The position numbers were made by a program, and so were the translations under genes. Shown piece after piece: positions 45,942-58,459 of a stretch of 64,000 nucleotides of DNA (positions are counted from its first letter, which is position 1; each line of letters opens with the position of its first letter). This stretch comes from Gigaspora margarita (taxonomy: Eukaryota > Glomeromycota > Glomeromycetes > Diversisporales > Gigasporaceae), in NCBI GenBank assembly GCA_009809945.1, contig WTPW01000515.1, forward strand, positions 80,695 through 144,694, read 5' to 3'. The notes under the pieces were generated by a model that had not been told where the DNA came from, did not search any database, and saw only the letters and a list, made by a program, of their open reading frames with translations.

Positions 45942-46096
45942 CCATACCGTTCCGAAATTAAGCACCACTCCCTACTCCAGTTTTTTAAATCTCAGATCAG
46001 TGGGAGTAATTTGGCCAAAGATCTCATACAATTTCCATTAATTTGAAATTAAAAAATTGGGGTAGAGGTGTGGTACTTAATTTCGGAACGGTACGG
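45942..46096. mobile_element. 155-bp TA-flanked MITE (CCGTTCCGAAATTAAG ends)
   Basis: The left end CCATACCGTTCCGAAATTAA and right end, in reverse, CCGTACCGTTCCGAAATTAA continue similar for nearly 50 bp. TA lies at 45940-45941 and 46097-46098. It retains CpG sites. Non-coding; 29 bp separate it from the MITE at 45743-45910. Confidence 0.85.
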
Positions 46097-46544
46097 TAAT
46101 ATACTAAAAGTACTAATATAACAATATATTTGTAATTTATATAACACTTAATTTTTTTGCTAAAAATTAAATAATTTAATTTTTAGAGTTTGTTTTTAAT
46201 ATATGATAATTAAGCCACTTTATATTTTGCTTTAAAACAAAAAAAAAACCTTTTAGAAAGTAAAAGATATCGCATTAATATTTTAAACCGTTTGCCATCC
46301 TAAATACCGGAACTTTTCTTCGTGTCACTTATACTAAACTTGATTCTAAGATAGTGCTCACATCTTCAAAGAGGCGATGAGAGACATGAGCTTGAAAAAG
46401 TTGAAGTAGTTTTACAAATATACAAATATCTTTGAAGATTTAACTCCCAAATATCAATAAATCAGGAGTGACATTTGCTGAATTTCTTGAGAGATGCGTT
46501 GTACAAATAAATGACCTAACAAATACTTTGTTATCGATTACAAG

Positions 46545-47675
46545 CAGTGATGGTAAATGACCTGAAATGACCCAAATGACCCAAATGACAAATGACTAGT
46601 CATTGGGTCATTTCGAGGCTCAAATGACCTAGAAGGTCATTTAACATATGTTAATTAATATTCTAATGCTCTTTAGCCAATCAGAATTGACCGCCAAACA
46701 AAATTAAAACATAATCAATAATTGTAGCTATAAGTCAATGAATATTTATCTTAACAGTTAAGTAAAGATGTTCGAAATAATAAATTGCATATTTCGAACA
46801 CCTTACTTAAGACATAAATATTAATTGACTTAGTAAAATTTGGGACTTAATCTATAGCAAAGATTATCGATAAGGAAAGCAATAAAGTTTGATAACTTTT
46901 TATACGAGCAATTCGACCAATAAAATTATTTTATATGCCAATGAACTAAATGAACTTAATAACCAAAATGATCTTGTCATGATTTAATAGCTTAGAGTCA
47001 TTTAAAATTTCGATCAAATGATTGAGTTATTTACCATTCCTAGGTGGGACCGGGTATATAAACTTTTATTGGTTTGGCCCGAATCTACAAATACCTATCC
47101 CCAGTGTTGTACGTTTTGGCTGTCCACAGCCTTTTTTGGCTTGTCCACGTCCAAAATTGTCCAAACGTCCAAGATTGTCCAAAGCTTGTCCAGGCTTTAA
47201 TAATTAATAAATCTATCTAAAAAATATATAACTATATATTTTTTTAGGTGCTGAACACATTTCAGTTAAAATTAAAATAGGTTATCTTAATAAAATGTTA
47301 AGTAATTTTACTTTATTTAATTGTCCAAAATTGTCCAAAATTGTTCAAATCATTGTCCAAAGCTGTCCCGTGACAACACTGCCTAGCCCAACCCAGCTTA
47401 CTTCGAAACCTACACGTATGCATTATCAATATGCAGTTAAAGTTGATCAATCTATGTAAAAAATATTAGAGATGGGATACAAACTCTATATGAACGATGA
47501 CCTAATGACTAAATGACCCTCAAATGACCTCGGTCATTTCTAAATACCATGGTCATTTGGTCACGAGTCATTTCTAAATGACCCAAAATTGAGATGCCAT
47601 TAATGACCGGTCATTTCAGGGTCATTTGAGGTCATTTAAAAAATTTGCAAATGACCAGGTCATTTATCATCACTG
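46545..47675. mobile_element. 1.1-kb hAT-like element packed with AAATGACC words
   Basis: The ends CAGTGATGGTAAATGACCTG and, in reverse, CAGTGATGATAAATGACCTG form a 20-bp TIR. A perfect 8-bp duplication ATTACAAG lies at 46537-46544 and 47676-47683. Subterminal regions on both sides are clusters of AAATGACC/GGTCATTT, like transposase-binding repeats. Internally there are TTGTCCAAA repeats (47140-47360) and a palindromic TTAAGTAAAGATGTTCGAAA unit. No transposase. Confidence 0.92.
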
Positions 47676-48535
47676 ATTACAAGCGTATATCAGCGACTAT
47701 TAATTATGCTGTCTTGAACTTTATAATGATATGATGAACCAATTGGATATTAAGGAATGCAATTTTTTTTGAGATGAGTTCAAAGATTTACATAATGTCG
47801 TGTTTTGAAAAGTTTATTCAACAAATCTTTGGAAACGCTAATCAAATTCAGCCTTTTCAAAAAACATTTAATGTTAAATTTAAAAGATCAATGTTACATG
47901 AAAAACTATACTGCCGTGAGCAATTGTCATGAAGAATAGGCTGGGTCGGGAATGGAAAACCTTATTGTAATTTATATTTTCTTTTATATCCTTATCTAAA
48001 CAAAACCTTATTGATTTGATTTAATGATTCTGTTTACGACACGGACCAATATTCGAAGAAGCAGTTGAATTATTGAACATATTTATGGAACTATAGTAAT
48101 GACAGGGCACGAAGGGTACGAATATATACGTCTTTTAGTTGCAAATAATGAAATATTACTATAGGATTTGAATTATAACATAATTTTATTATAATTTCAA
48201 TGCAAAACGAATTTAAAGTCAACAAATACGAAGATGCCATAAAGTTTTAAATCCTTATAGTGTTTATATGCAAATAAAATGTTGGAGCACCAAGAAGCTG
48301 AAAAAAAACATTATGAACTTTACAAGAATAAGAAAAATTAAAATCGAAATGAATAATATTAAGACTGAAAATGAATTAAGTTGAAAAAAAGTAAAGAACA
48401 TGAAAAAATGCCTTCGTAATCAGGAAAAACGAAGCATACAGGCAATCGGTCAATTAAAATAATTAAAAAACGAGAATGAACAAATATTTAATGAAAACAA
48501 GGAAGAATATCAATTGATAACAAATAGATTGCAAG

Positions 48536-48875
48536 CAGTGTTGGAATTTCAGACGCAAACACTGTTCTCGTGAGAACAGTATAATTGCTATAAGTGTTCT
48601 CAATCAATTTGTTATTTTCTCACTTATGCTCACTAAAAAAAAAAAAAAAAAAAAACTAATGTTATAAATATGAAGTATACCTAAATAAGTAGTTATTATA
48701 GCAAATTGAAATCTCAATCATGAAAATTAAATAAGAATTTTATCAGCTTATGGTTTGCTGTGAAATTAAATTATTATAAAAATTTTTTAATAGCAAACAG
48801 TAAAAATTTTATATTGTTCACAAATTTTTAATAGTGTTCTCATGAGAACTCTGAAAACACTAATCTCCAACACTG
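48536..48875. mobile_element. hAT-like MITE (CAGTGTTGGA ends)
   Basis: The left end CAGTGTTGGAATTTCAG and right end, in reverse, CAGTGTTGGAGATTAG. Flanks ATTGCAAG (48528-48535) and GTTGCAAG (48876-48883) agree at 7 of 8 positions. Inside, GTTCTCGTGAGAAC and GTTCTCATGAGAAC form matching palindromes near both ends. It cuts the coiled-coil relic. Confidence 0.85.
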
Positions 48876-49010
48876 GTTGCAAGATGAAATCAATAATGAT
48901 AGCAAAAAGCAATCGATTTTTGGATGTAGTGAAAGATATTGCTGGTGCTATTGCGCCAAACGTAATCAGATGCTTGCTCAAAATTTAATTGGTACAAGTT
49001 TATTTCGCAA

Positions 49011-50700
49011 TAGTTTCTTTTTTATAATGGTCTGAAAAAAACTTTTCTTTATGATTATTATTTATTAACAATACAGTATAATCCATCAAATAAATTCATT
49101 TTTTTACAAATTTTATCTTTTTGGCAAAATGTTTACAGTATTTATTTATTATACATTAACGTTTGGCATGTCTTTACGTCTGTGCCTAACTTGGTTTTAT
49201 TTTTATTTTTATTTTTAAATTTTTTTGACAATAATTTATTAATTTCTATTTTTTGATTTGTCTCTCATTTTTGGTATATATCATTTCTACGTGTATGAAA
49301 AATGGGTACTACTACTCCTATTATCGAGCAACTTGTGCGGCATTTTTTGAGCATCAGTTGGTTGCTAGTATAATGACAACGTTTGAAAAATTAAGTTTTT
49401 GACTATGTTTTTTCACGGCTGCAGTCTTCTGACTTGACTGTCGCCTCAACAGGCCATATTTAACAATTTCTACAGCTCAGAAAAACAACCTACATGCGAT
49501 CTTTTCTTCCTAGTGTTGCCGTCTTGTCAGGTTAGTCAATTTAAGCATTGCTTTAATTGGAAGGAATAGATATAATCAGAATGGATGCGGGTCCGTAAAT
49601 AAAAAAACTTCACTTATTCTCTAATCTACTATCAGGTGCTTCATATTTAAATTACTAATTCAGTTGGTCGAACATGTGACCATAACGGTCTTGTCACATG
49701 TTCGATCAGGTGAGAAGAGCTGTTAAGTTACTCACTTAAAAAAATTTTTTTATTTTAATTTTATGCCTTCAAACACGCTTCTTTTATTGGTTTATTTTAT
49801 TTTATTTTTTATCTTAGTATTCAACATTTATAAAGATGATGTATCAAAATGAATTATCAGATTATACGTATTAATATTGATAACTAAAAGTCGAATAGAA
49901 TGCATAAATTTGCCGCAACATGTATTGACCAAGTAAATTTCGTTACATGAATTGATCAAGTAAATTTGTTACATGAATTGATATCTTTTCATTCGGAATA
50001 AAATGTAGCAAAAATAAAAATAAGATTCAAGAGAAATATACAACTAAAAACAATTGAGCTAAATACAGTAACTAAATAGAGTTAAAAAGACTATTTATAG
50101 TTAGTTATACATGTAATCTCTTCGTTCGTACGTACGTACGTACGTATTACGGTGAAAGAAATTTAAAAACTTTAATCTTTATGCAAAGATAATGCATAAA
50201 CTAGTAGCACCAATTGAATACAAATTTCTTAAATTATCAATCTCAATAAGTGAAGGATCTAGAATTCTCAATTTCTTTGATAGAAATTATGCGCCAAGAT
50301 TAATTAATATGCACTTAATAGCAACTATACAAATGCATACTTGAGGTTATTGAAAATAACGTATTTAGCTTAGCTCCGATGTGCTAGTTGGCCTTTATTC
50401 TATATAAAGTGATTGAGGTCTTAGATTACCTGCACCGTAAGTGCAGTACATTGTATTGCAAAAAATCCAAAAACCACAATTACACTTATAAAGAAAAAAT
50501 ATAAACAGAAAATATTCTCTAACTTTATTGAGTGTAACATGGCTATACGTTACATTACGGAGATTTAAATGCCACATTTTAATGTGTAATGTATAATCAA
50601 GTAACACATTAACGTCGAATATTTCTTAATTATTAATTTTAATAAAGCATTATATATGATACAAATTGTATTAGGAAATATTTAATTTCAAGGTTTATAT
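49011..50700. other. no gene; hairpin and CGTA microsatellite
   Basis: A hairpin at 49666-49707 pairs GGTCGAACATGTGAC with GTCACATGTTCGATC. A CGTA microsatellite of five units lies at 50125-50143. A minus-strand frame at 50395-50607 (70 codons) lacks any motif. Confidence 0.45.
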
Positions 50701-51180
50701 TTTGCTTTTGCAAGCTATTATTGTGGTTTTAATTTCTTGTACCAGGTTGGGGCTTCAGTAGGGGCCGTCCAAATAAGGAAGCGTCTCCGATATAGTTACA
50801 CGGGTATAAGGAAATTTTTTGTACCCGTCTACAAATATTACTAAGTGCGTTAAGCAAAAATGAAGCTTTTACTCTACTATATACTATAATTGCTTAACCT
50901 GGCTAGTTTTATTTTATGATTTATTCATTGAAATTTAGGCATTTTATGTCAAAATATTGTTAAGTGTAAAAAAAAAAATAATGTGTAAAATGAATTAATA
51001 AAGATGATACAAGTAAAAGATATTTATATTCTTTTGTTTTGTATATTATTATTTAATTTTTTATTATGAAAATGTTATACTGTATATAGAATAATAATAA
51101 TTATAAGTAAATAAGTAATATAATTTAAGCTATTAAAAAGAATATTATATATGAAATATTATTAAAGGATGTTGATAAAG
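50701..51180. other. no gene recognised
   Basis: A G+C-richer patch at 50740-50850 (GGGGCCGTCCAAATAAGGAA) resembles the end of a TIR element, but a partner end was not found. Confidence 0.35.
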
Positions 51181-51485
51181 CACACCACTGGTGTTCAACA
51201 CCACATGTGTTTGATCAATCAAAAATCATGAATTCGTGTAACGTGAAGATCAGATGTAACCCAAATTTTTCGAAAAAATGGGATTTTTTTCAAAAATCAT
51301 CTATTTCGAAAAATTCTGTCTAAGAAACCTATCTTCACGTTTTAACAAAAAAAATTCCTTGCAAAATTTTGATATAAACAAAATCCTAACCCAAACCTTA
51401 ACACGAACTCTAACCCTAACCCTAACGTCAAAAAAATTTTTGCATATTATAATTTGTATTTACTGGTGTTGAACACCACAGTGTG
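51181..51485. mobile_element. TIR element with GTGTTCAACACCA ends and telomere-like repeat
   Basis: The left end CACACCACTGGTGTTCAACA-CCA and right end, in reverse, CACACTGTGGTGTTCAACA-CCA. The terminal core is itself a palindrome, as in the element at 34820-35057. Near the right side it contains CTAACCCTAACCCTAAC (51410-51426). The 64-codon frame across it (51278-51472) is not a gene. Confidence 0.7.
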
Positions 51486-51930
51486 ATATATATATATAGT
51501 TATTAAAATCAGCCAGGATGATTTTGCTAAAAATCATCCCATGATATAGACAGTCAATCATCAATGATAATCAATTGTTTATTTTTATTTTTTATTTTTA
51601 ATCTATTTATAACTCTTAATTTATTTTCTACATAACAGCTAATGGCATCATTATTGGAGTCATCACTGGTGCCATCACAGGAGTCATTGCAATATTATCA
51701 AAGCCTCAATAAGTGTTTATGACTTTTAGTGTTGTTGGTGCTTGTGATTTAATTATTGCCATAGGGTTAATTAGAGGCTATTGTTTTCTCTAAATATCTA
51801 GACTGATGAGATAGAGATTCACTCTTGGTGATTCAAGGGCATGTACAAGTTACTTTAGGGGTTAAATTTATTTACACTCATGACTATTTGTATTTATTAA
51901 TTTATGCATCTGTGTTATCAATTAATTATT
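51486..51930. other. no gene; triplet-rich GTTGTTGGT-like patch
   Basis: 51640-51770 holds GGAGTCATCACTGGTGCCAT-type sequence resembling the T/G-rich patches at 5430-5530, 36880-37030 and 53386-54350. No gene. Confidence 0.4.
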
Positions 51931-52140
51931 GTCGCAGCTGATGCTTAAAATGGCTGATGCTAAAATTTAGGGTTGCGATTTGAAAATATATGCCCTGCTA
52001 AAATCCACATATACTCTTTAATGATTAATTCTAACCCTAAACCCTAACCCAACCCTAAAAAAAAAGTGGTCAAAATTACCCCAAAAGATTTTTAAAAAAT
52101 TTGTATCAACATAGGTCAAAATTTCAGCATCAGCTGCAAC
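51931..52140 (-). mobile_element. GTYGCAG MITE with internal telomere-like repeats, copy 2
   Basis: Inverted copy of the element at 9898-10123. The ends GTCGCAGCTGATGC and, in reverse, GTTGCAGCTGATGC are flanked by a perfect 7-bp repeat AATTATT (51924-51930 and 52141-52147). The centre has CTAACCCTAAACCC and TAACCCAACCC. One terminal subrepeat has decayed relative to copy 1. Confidence 0.82.
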
Positions 52141-53385
52141 AATTATTTATTTGAAGATGATGTACAAAATAAAGATTTTGTTTTATTAATTTAAAATAAC
52201 TTGTTATAAGAGAGAATTGTTATTATTACTAAGTATATTGCTATGCTATTTATACTATTCCTCTCTCAATTGATAAATCATTTACTCAAATTAATTGCTA
52301 AACTATGACTATATGGGGTGTCTTATATTAAAAAGGCCTATTTTGACATATATTTCATTTTAAGATAATTGAGTTTAATTATTTGTTTTGATTTTCAGAC
52401 TGATCTGGGATCAGTCAAATTTTATAACTTTGATTAGTTAAAAAAAACAAGTGACTATTAGGTAATCTCATAATGTGATTGGCTTTAGGCTGCTTCATAT
52501 AATTTTTCTTTTATATATTACTATTTTTTTTATATGCAAATCAAAATTTTATTTATAATTAAAAAATGTCTATTATATTAAAATTTATATAGATCTAATA
52601 AAAGCTCAATTTTTAAAAATTGCACAATAGGCCCTTAAGGGTAGGGGGTATGTAGATCATTTATCATATGATTTCAGTGGTACAATGAGATTTATATAGA
52701 AATTAAAAATGTGCTACTAATAAAACTTTTCATAGTCATAGTCAAATTTGACTAAAATTTTATAATATATAGAACAAAATGCATGTTATATAATAGTAAA
52801 ATTTTAATAAAGTATATATTTAAAAAAAAATTATACTTCTATATATCATAAAGTTTCCTCCAGTTGGCTCAAATTTCCCCCAGTTACACAAAATGATTAA
52901 TTTTGATTGGTTGATATCATATGATCATCATATGATTTTGTAAACAATTTTTGACAACTAAAATTTAAATCGTAATGACTTGATGAATATTCAACCAATT
53001 TTAACAAATTTGCTATTTTTAGAATCAGAAAAACCTGCCCTATAATTTTATTTAATAGTTCAAAAAAGATTTGCTTAAAAAATTTTACAAAATTTTAAAA
53101 AGAATAAATCAATACCACGAATTTTATATGTAATTTGCAATTTGTACCCCCTACTCTTAATGCAAGACACTCTATATTGTGCAATTGCTCAAATTATAAT
53201 TATAATAAGAATTATTATATTTTGAACCACTGGTTATAGTTAACCATTATAATAAATGGTTAACTATAACCAGTTAATTCTGAATTTAATCTGTTTTCAC
53301 AGATTACACAAATTACTATATATAAGTATAATTTTTTTTGTTTACAAACGTCCTTTTTTTTTTTTGCTACAGTACTAATTAGGCT
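52141..53385. other. no gene; 20-bp-arm hairpin at 53231-53272
   Basis: A+T-rich, nearly CpG-free DNA. At 53231-53272 TGGTTATAGTTAACCATT pairs with AATGGTTAACTATAACCA around a 5- to 6-nt loop. Confidence 0.55.
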
Positions 53386-54350
53386 TCTTTTTGTAGTATT
53401 AGTGTTGTTGGTATTGCCATTACTGGTGCTTTTGATCATTTTGCCATTATTAGTGCTCTTTGATTATTGTTATTAGTATCTCCATTGTTGGTGCTTTTGG
53501 TTGTCGCTACTAGTGCCTGGTGTTATTGTTTGCTAGAATTTCGATAGTGAGTCATGTTTGCGGTTATTAATTTTGCTTATTTGGTGTTGCTGTATACTAA
53601 TATTATCTTTTAGTATAGTCATCATTACTGTTGTCAATGTTGTTGCTTGCTGGTATTTTAGTAGTAGGTTGTGTTCACATTTATTAGCTTTGCTTATTTT
53701 GGTGCTGTTGTATACTAATATTGTCAGTGTTATAGTTTAATGGTGCTGTCATTTGATTCTCTGGCTCATAGAATACTTTCATTGTCCACTCGCTATTTTT
53801 TCACATTGTATTTGGTTTTCGTTTTGTGATTCACTACACTGTAGTTATGTTGTATCACTTTTTTTGTAGTATTAGTATCATTGGTGTTGCCGTTACTAGT
53901 GCTTTTGATTGTTGTTGCCATTATTGGTACTCTTTGATCATCATCATTAGTATCTCCATTGTTGGTGCTTTTGGTTGTTGTTACTAGTACTGGTGTTATT
54001 GTTTGCTAGAATTTTGATAGTGAGTCATGTTCACAGTTATTAATTTTGCTTATTTTAGTGTTGCTGTATTCTAACATTGTCTTTTAGTATAGTTGTCATT
54101 ACTGGTGTCAATGTTGTTGCTTGCTGGTATTTCAGTAGTAGGTTGTGTTCATGTTTATTAGCTTTGCTTATTTTGGTGCTGTTGTATACTAATATCCTTT
54201 CTAGTGTAGTTGTTGATTGTCGGTGTTATAGTTTAATGGTGCTATCATTTAATTCTCTGGCTTATAGAATACTTTCAATGTCTGCTCGCTATTTTCTTCA
54301 TGTTGTATTTGGTTTCATTTTGTGTTCACTTTGCCATAGTTACATTGTGT
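53386..54350. repeat. two tandem ~470-bp repeats
   Basis: TTTTTTGTAGTATTAGT starts a unit at about 53386 and again at 53859. Both copies then show, in order, GCCATTACTGGTGC-like, TAGTATCTCCATTGTTGGTG, TTGTTTGCTAGAATTT, GTTGCTTGCTGGTATTT and AGAATACTTTCA. Identity is high enough for a plus-strand frame to be shared (53558-53740 and 54077-54403), but the peptide is low-complexity and hydrophobic, so I do not call a gene. Confidence 0.88.
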
Positions 54351-54856
54351 TATGTTTTTCATTCTGGATTTTTGGCTTTTGCAACATTGTAATTGGGTTT
54401 TAGTGTTAGAGAATTAATGTTTAGGGTTAGAGTTAGGAATTAAAATTAGTTTGAAATTGAGTATTTAGAAAAAAGGAGCGAAGCGGAGGCGACAGTTGTA
54501 GCAAAGTGACTATAGGGTGAGTAAAGCAAACTCTGTAGGTATTGCTGAGCGTTAGCGAAGCAACACATATTATGCTGAATATAATAAAGTGGTATATTGG
54601 TGTATTTAGTTGCGTGTAGCTGATAAAATAGTTAAAACTATGATTAATATGGTGTGATAGTGTTTGTTCATTATTAAATAGTAAATCATTACAATAATCG
54701 TAGTTATAACTCTTACATTATAAATTTATATTGTATAATGTTTATGGTTATTTATAACCATTTGGTTAAGATTAACCAGTAGCACAGGTTAAAATTATCC
54801 ATATAATAATTATACAAATTGATTATAGTATCTCTTATGTCTTTTGAATTGTTAGT
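54351..54856. other. no gene; short CpG-rich patch
   Basis: 54470-54570 carries GGAGCGAAGCGGAGGCGACA, a rare CpG-rich patch in a CpG-poor region. Related ATGGTTATTTATAACCAT and GGTTAAGATTAACC inverted words lie at 54745-54790. Confidence 0.4.
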
Positions 54857-55011
54857 TTAGAGCTGTGCCATTAATCATCTAATTATTTTTTATTAGAGGC
54901 CTACCCATCTCTCCCCTTTTTAATATAGATTTGGTCAGGCTTCTATATATAATTTCAACATATTTTACCCCTTCCCCCTAAAAAATTACCTGATTTTTGT
55001 TATTCCCTTTA
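54857..55011 (-). mobile_element. TTATTAGAGGC MITE, copy 1
   Basis: It matches, in opposite orientation, the element at 57514-57659 along its length: ATTAATCAYCTRATTATTTT, TTATTAGAGGC, TTTGGTCAGG, ATATATAATTTCA and TGATTTTTGT in order. Ends are TTAGRG- and -CCCTTTA. Non-coding. Confidence 0.75.
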
Positions 55012-55419
55012 TTATATTATCTATTAACTCATAGTTACTTGTTATCCATTTCCAAGTTACATTATAGTAAATTTATAATACAAGTTATACTCCTTAAATT
55101 ACTGTCCTTGGGATCTATCTAAATCTCAATTACAATTACTATTGCTATATAAATCTAAGATTTTTGACTTAGTTTCATATGATAGGTTCTCTAAAAGGAT
55201 TTCTATCAACTTTATTGATATAAAATTACCAATTTTTTTTTAATAACATATGGTCCAAGTTATCAATAATCAAGTTTTTAACAAGGCCATATTATGTATC
55301 AAGTTTTATACAATAATGAGGTCTCCTATATTTATATTTTACTTTTTTTTAGTATCTTGATTATAAAAATGTTTTCAATATTAATAAAGCTTATCTCTAA
55401 TTGTTTTTGCATAATCTAA
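55012..55419. other. no gene recognised
   Basis: A+T-rich and CpG-poor; likely decayed retrotransposon sequence adjoining the integrase relic, but without a readable peptide. Confidence 0.4.
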
Positions 55420-56430
55420 GTTGCTTATTATATTTTTTACTTGTTATATTTGATATTCTGTAATCTACTTTCTTTTTCTATATATATTTGATAACTTTTC
55501 AGAATCAACTCAATTAGTATTATTACATTATATTTATATACCAAATAGAATAAAGAATAACCCAGATCTATTATAGTCCACACTACATATCTAATATATT
55601 TATACTATTTATTTGCCTTTAATACAAATCTTATGCAACTCATAAGAGATTTTTTGTACTATTTGTTTTGCTTATCTATTTGCTTCAGAATACTAATTGG
55701 AAATAAAGTATTGATCAATATTTAATTAGAAGTAAGTTTCTCAATCCACCCATTTTTAAATTTTTTTCTTGGTTAAATACTAATACTAAAAAATACTATT
55801 TCAGGTTATAATATTCTCTCAAACAAACTTGGTAATACTCTTGGCATTTTTCTTTTATAATAGTTGAGCTTCTATATACTCTATTAAATTTTTTATAACA
55901 ACAACTATATAAAAATAACTAATAGCAAATTTAGGTAATTGCTCTATGCAATCTATATAAATTTTGTAAAGATCTAGCTCATACCAACAAGATGAATTGG
56001 TTTCTTGGTTCTTTTTTCTTTAGTACTAACAAATCAAATAAAATGATATATACTCTTTATATTATTGTAAATTTCTCTATATATCTACTTATACTTTCAG
56101 ATAATAGCTCTAGCAGTACTATATACATCTCTATAGTTCTTTTCAAAAATTTCTTTGTGAACAGCAGCTAAAATTTTTTTGTTATTATATACAACCTGTT
56201 TTAGTAACAAATTTCTTTTTTCTCTTTTGAACAATATATTATAGATTAAATAGAATCTTTTTATTTTTCTCTAAAGCCAAAATAAATCTTTGGATTCTAC
56301 TATTTTTTTAGTAAAATTTTTAGATAATATTTAATTTCTATTATATTTTTTATAGTTATAGAGCATGTTCTAATAAGTACTATTACTATAAATCAAATAA
56401 GTTAACTCATCTAATTTTATATAAATTTAC

Positions 56431-56757
56431 TGTATGCATCTGAAATTATGCTACCCTTTTTGAGCAAAAATTACACAAAAAATCGTGGGTAGCTTACTTT
56501 TAAATTTTCAAATTTTTTGAAAAATTAAAAAATATACTAATAAAAAGGTGTCCAAATGCTACCAAATTTTTACTATAAGTATATTTTGATATTTGAACAT
56601 GTTTACTTAATAGTACTTTTGAGGTTTACTTAGTAAAATTTAGACTTTCGTATGCAGCAACTGCTAACAGATTTTTTAAAATTTTTGAAAAAATCAGGGG
56701 TAGCTTGCTAATTTTAGGTAGTAGCTTATTTTTAAACATATATGGTATACAAAAAAA
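56431..56757 (-). mobile_element. AAAATAAGCTACC foldback MITE, copy 1
   Basis: The right end GTAGCTTATTTTTAAACATA-TATGG matches, inverted, the left end of the copy at 62790-63104, and inner words AGCAACTGCTAACAG, TAAAATTTAG and GAACATGTTTACTTAA are shared. It interrupts the left arm of the large foldback. Confidence 0.7.
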
Positions 56758-57513
56758 TTATTTAAATTAAATTTATTTAAAAATATATATATACCTTTTT
56801 TCAAATTTTAAATATTTTTTTTTTAGTATTTAATAATCTTATTTAAAATTTTTAGATCTTAAATTTAAGTAGTTTTAAAAAAATTTTTTTTAAAGTTGAT
56901 TAATTTCTTTATTATATTCTTTAAGTCAAATAACTAATCCATCCAAGCAATAATATGATTGGTTAAAATAATCTTTTAAAAATATGAAAGATGCTATTAA
57001 GTAAAAGTTTTTTGTATTTTAATTAAAAGTTAAAGAGAAGGTTCTACTAATTTTAATAGTAATTAAATTATCAAAATTGGCTTGGTTGATCTCAAAATAC
57101 TTAGATTTACACTAGAGTTGGACAATAAAACAAAACCTATTCAAAACTAGTTTCAGTTTTAGTATAATCCAAAACTAGTTTTAGATTTTTAAAAAAATCT
57201 AAAACCCTGTAATTTAAACTCTGAAACTATATTCCAAAACTTCTCAAACTATATTTTAAAATTTTAAAAATGTTTAATATATAATTTATATATAATTTAT
57301 AAGAATATTTCTTAGTTTATATATAGTGTTTGTATATAGGTACTAATTATTGATTTAAACATTGTGTAATATATAATTTGTTGAGCAAAAAATTAATTTA
57401 GTTTAAAGTTAGAGTAAAATTGGCTTTAGAGTTAGTGGGTTTATAGTTTATACTAAAATTTTTGCAAGAAATATTTTTTGTTAGAACTTCAAGAGCTGTT
57501 TTATAAGGGGAGT

Positions 57514-57659
57514 GACAAAAATCAGATGATTTGTTAAGGGGAAAGAGGGTAAAAAATGCTGAAATTATATATAGGAACCTGACCAAATTTATATTAAAGA
57601 GGGGGAGGGGGGTACGCCTCTAATAAAAAATAATCAGGTGATTAATAACACAACCCTAA
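57514..57659 (+). mobile_element. TTATTAGAGGC MITE, copy 2
   Basis: The ends TAAGGGGAG and CAACCCTAA bracket a copy of the 54857-55011 element in opposite orientation. Compared with the related sequence at 15370-15430, the element cleanly interrupts GTTTTATAA/TCAGGATTTTG, which gives an empty-site reference. Confidence 0.75.
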
Positions 57660-58055
57660 CCAGAATTTTGAGATATCAATATATCTGTATATGTATATAT
57701 AGTGTACAAATAGAAATACTCAAATTATAATATATTAATTTATTATTAATAAATAATATAAATAAAATTTTAATAATAAATATATAATAAGAAATATATT
57801 AATAAATAAATAAGTAATAACAAAATACATAATATATATAAATATTAATATTATATATATTCGAGATAAAAATAACCTTAATTAAGGCAAAAATCTCAAT
57901 ATATATAATATAAACTTATCTAAAGCTGATTTAATATTTTGTGAAAAAAAATGCAATAAATGGGTCTTTTTGTAAATAAAATTCTCTAAATTAAGCCATA
58001 AATATATTTTCTAACTTTTTTTAGAATGATTATATTTTTTTAACTATACTGCAAT

Positions 58056-58254
58056 TAGGGGGTTTCAAACTCAAATCAAATTAAATATTAGGAGATTTGA
58101 ATTTGATCAAATCAAATAAGCCTTGATTTGAATTAAAAATTCTGTATTTGAATTTGATTTGATTTGAAATGTTTAAAATTTATAAATTTTTTAAATTAAA
58201 TTGAAAATTTCAAATATTTGATTAAATTAAATCAAATCAAATTGTGAAACTCTA
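58056..58254. mobile_element. nested CAAATCAAAT hAT-like MITE, decayed copy
   Basis: The ends TAGGGGGTTTCAAACTCAAA and, in reverse, TAGAGTTTCACAATTTGATT; flanks ACTGCAAT and ACTAAAAT agree at 6 of 8 positions. The flanking sequence is homologous to that around 35866-36180, so this is the same ancestral insertion. Confidence 0.8.
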
Positions 58255-58459
58255 ACTAAAATATCTAAATTTTAATCATTTGTTACCAAATTTTAGCTGC
58301 TGAAGTTGCAATTTTTAAATATTGAGTTTTTTAATTTCTACACCAAAAAAAATATAAAAACTTATAATCTATATATAAATACTGTCAGCCCTTTTTAAAC
58401 CAATCTTGTCAAAACTGATAAGCTGATATAATTAGTTAAAAATCGATCCACTAGGCCTG

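Larger units (their letters stand above)
46300..49010 (+). pseudogene. decayed coiled-coil gene interrupted by two hAT-like elements
   Basis: Plus-strand peptides in changing frames: SGVTFAEFLERCVVQINDLT (46470-46530), then, beyond the first element, FGNANQIQPFQKTFNVKFKR (47820-47900), EKLYCREQL, HEGYEYIRLLVANNEILL (48108-48160), then charged helix such as EHQEAEKKHYELYKNKKN (48285-48345) and KNENEQIFNENKEEYQLITN (48470-48530), and, beyond the second element, NRFLDVVKDIAGAIAPNVIR (48918-48975). The helix-rich middle looks like a coiled coil. Multiple stops and frame changes show it is dead. I do not recognise the family. Confidence 0.5.

Noticed and set aside
53558..54403. Membrane protein gene in the tandem repeat
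   Set aside because: The hydrophobic peptides are translations of T/G-rich low-complexity repeats and break at the unit boundary.
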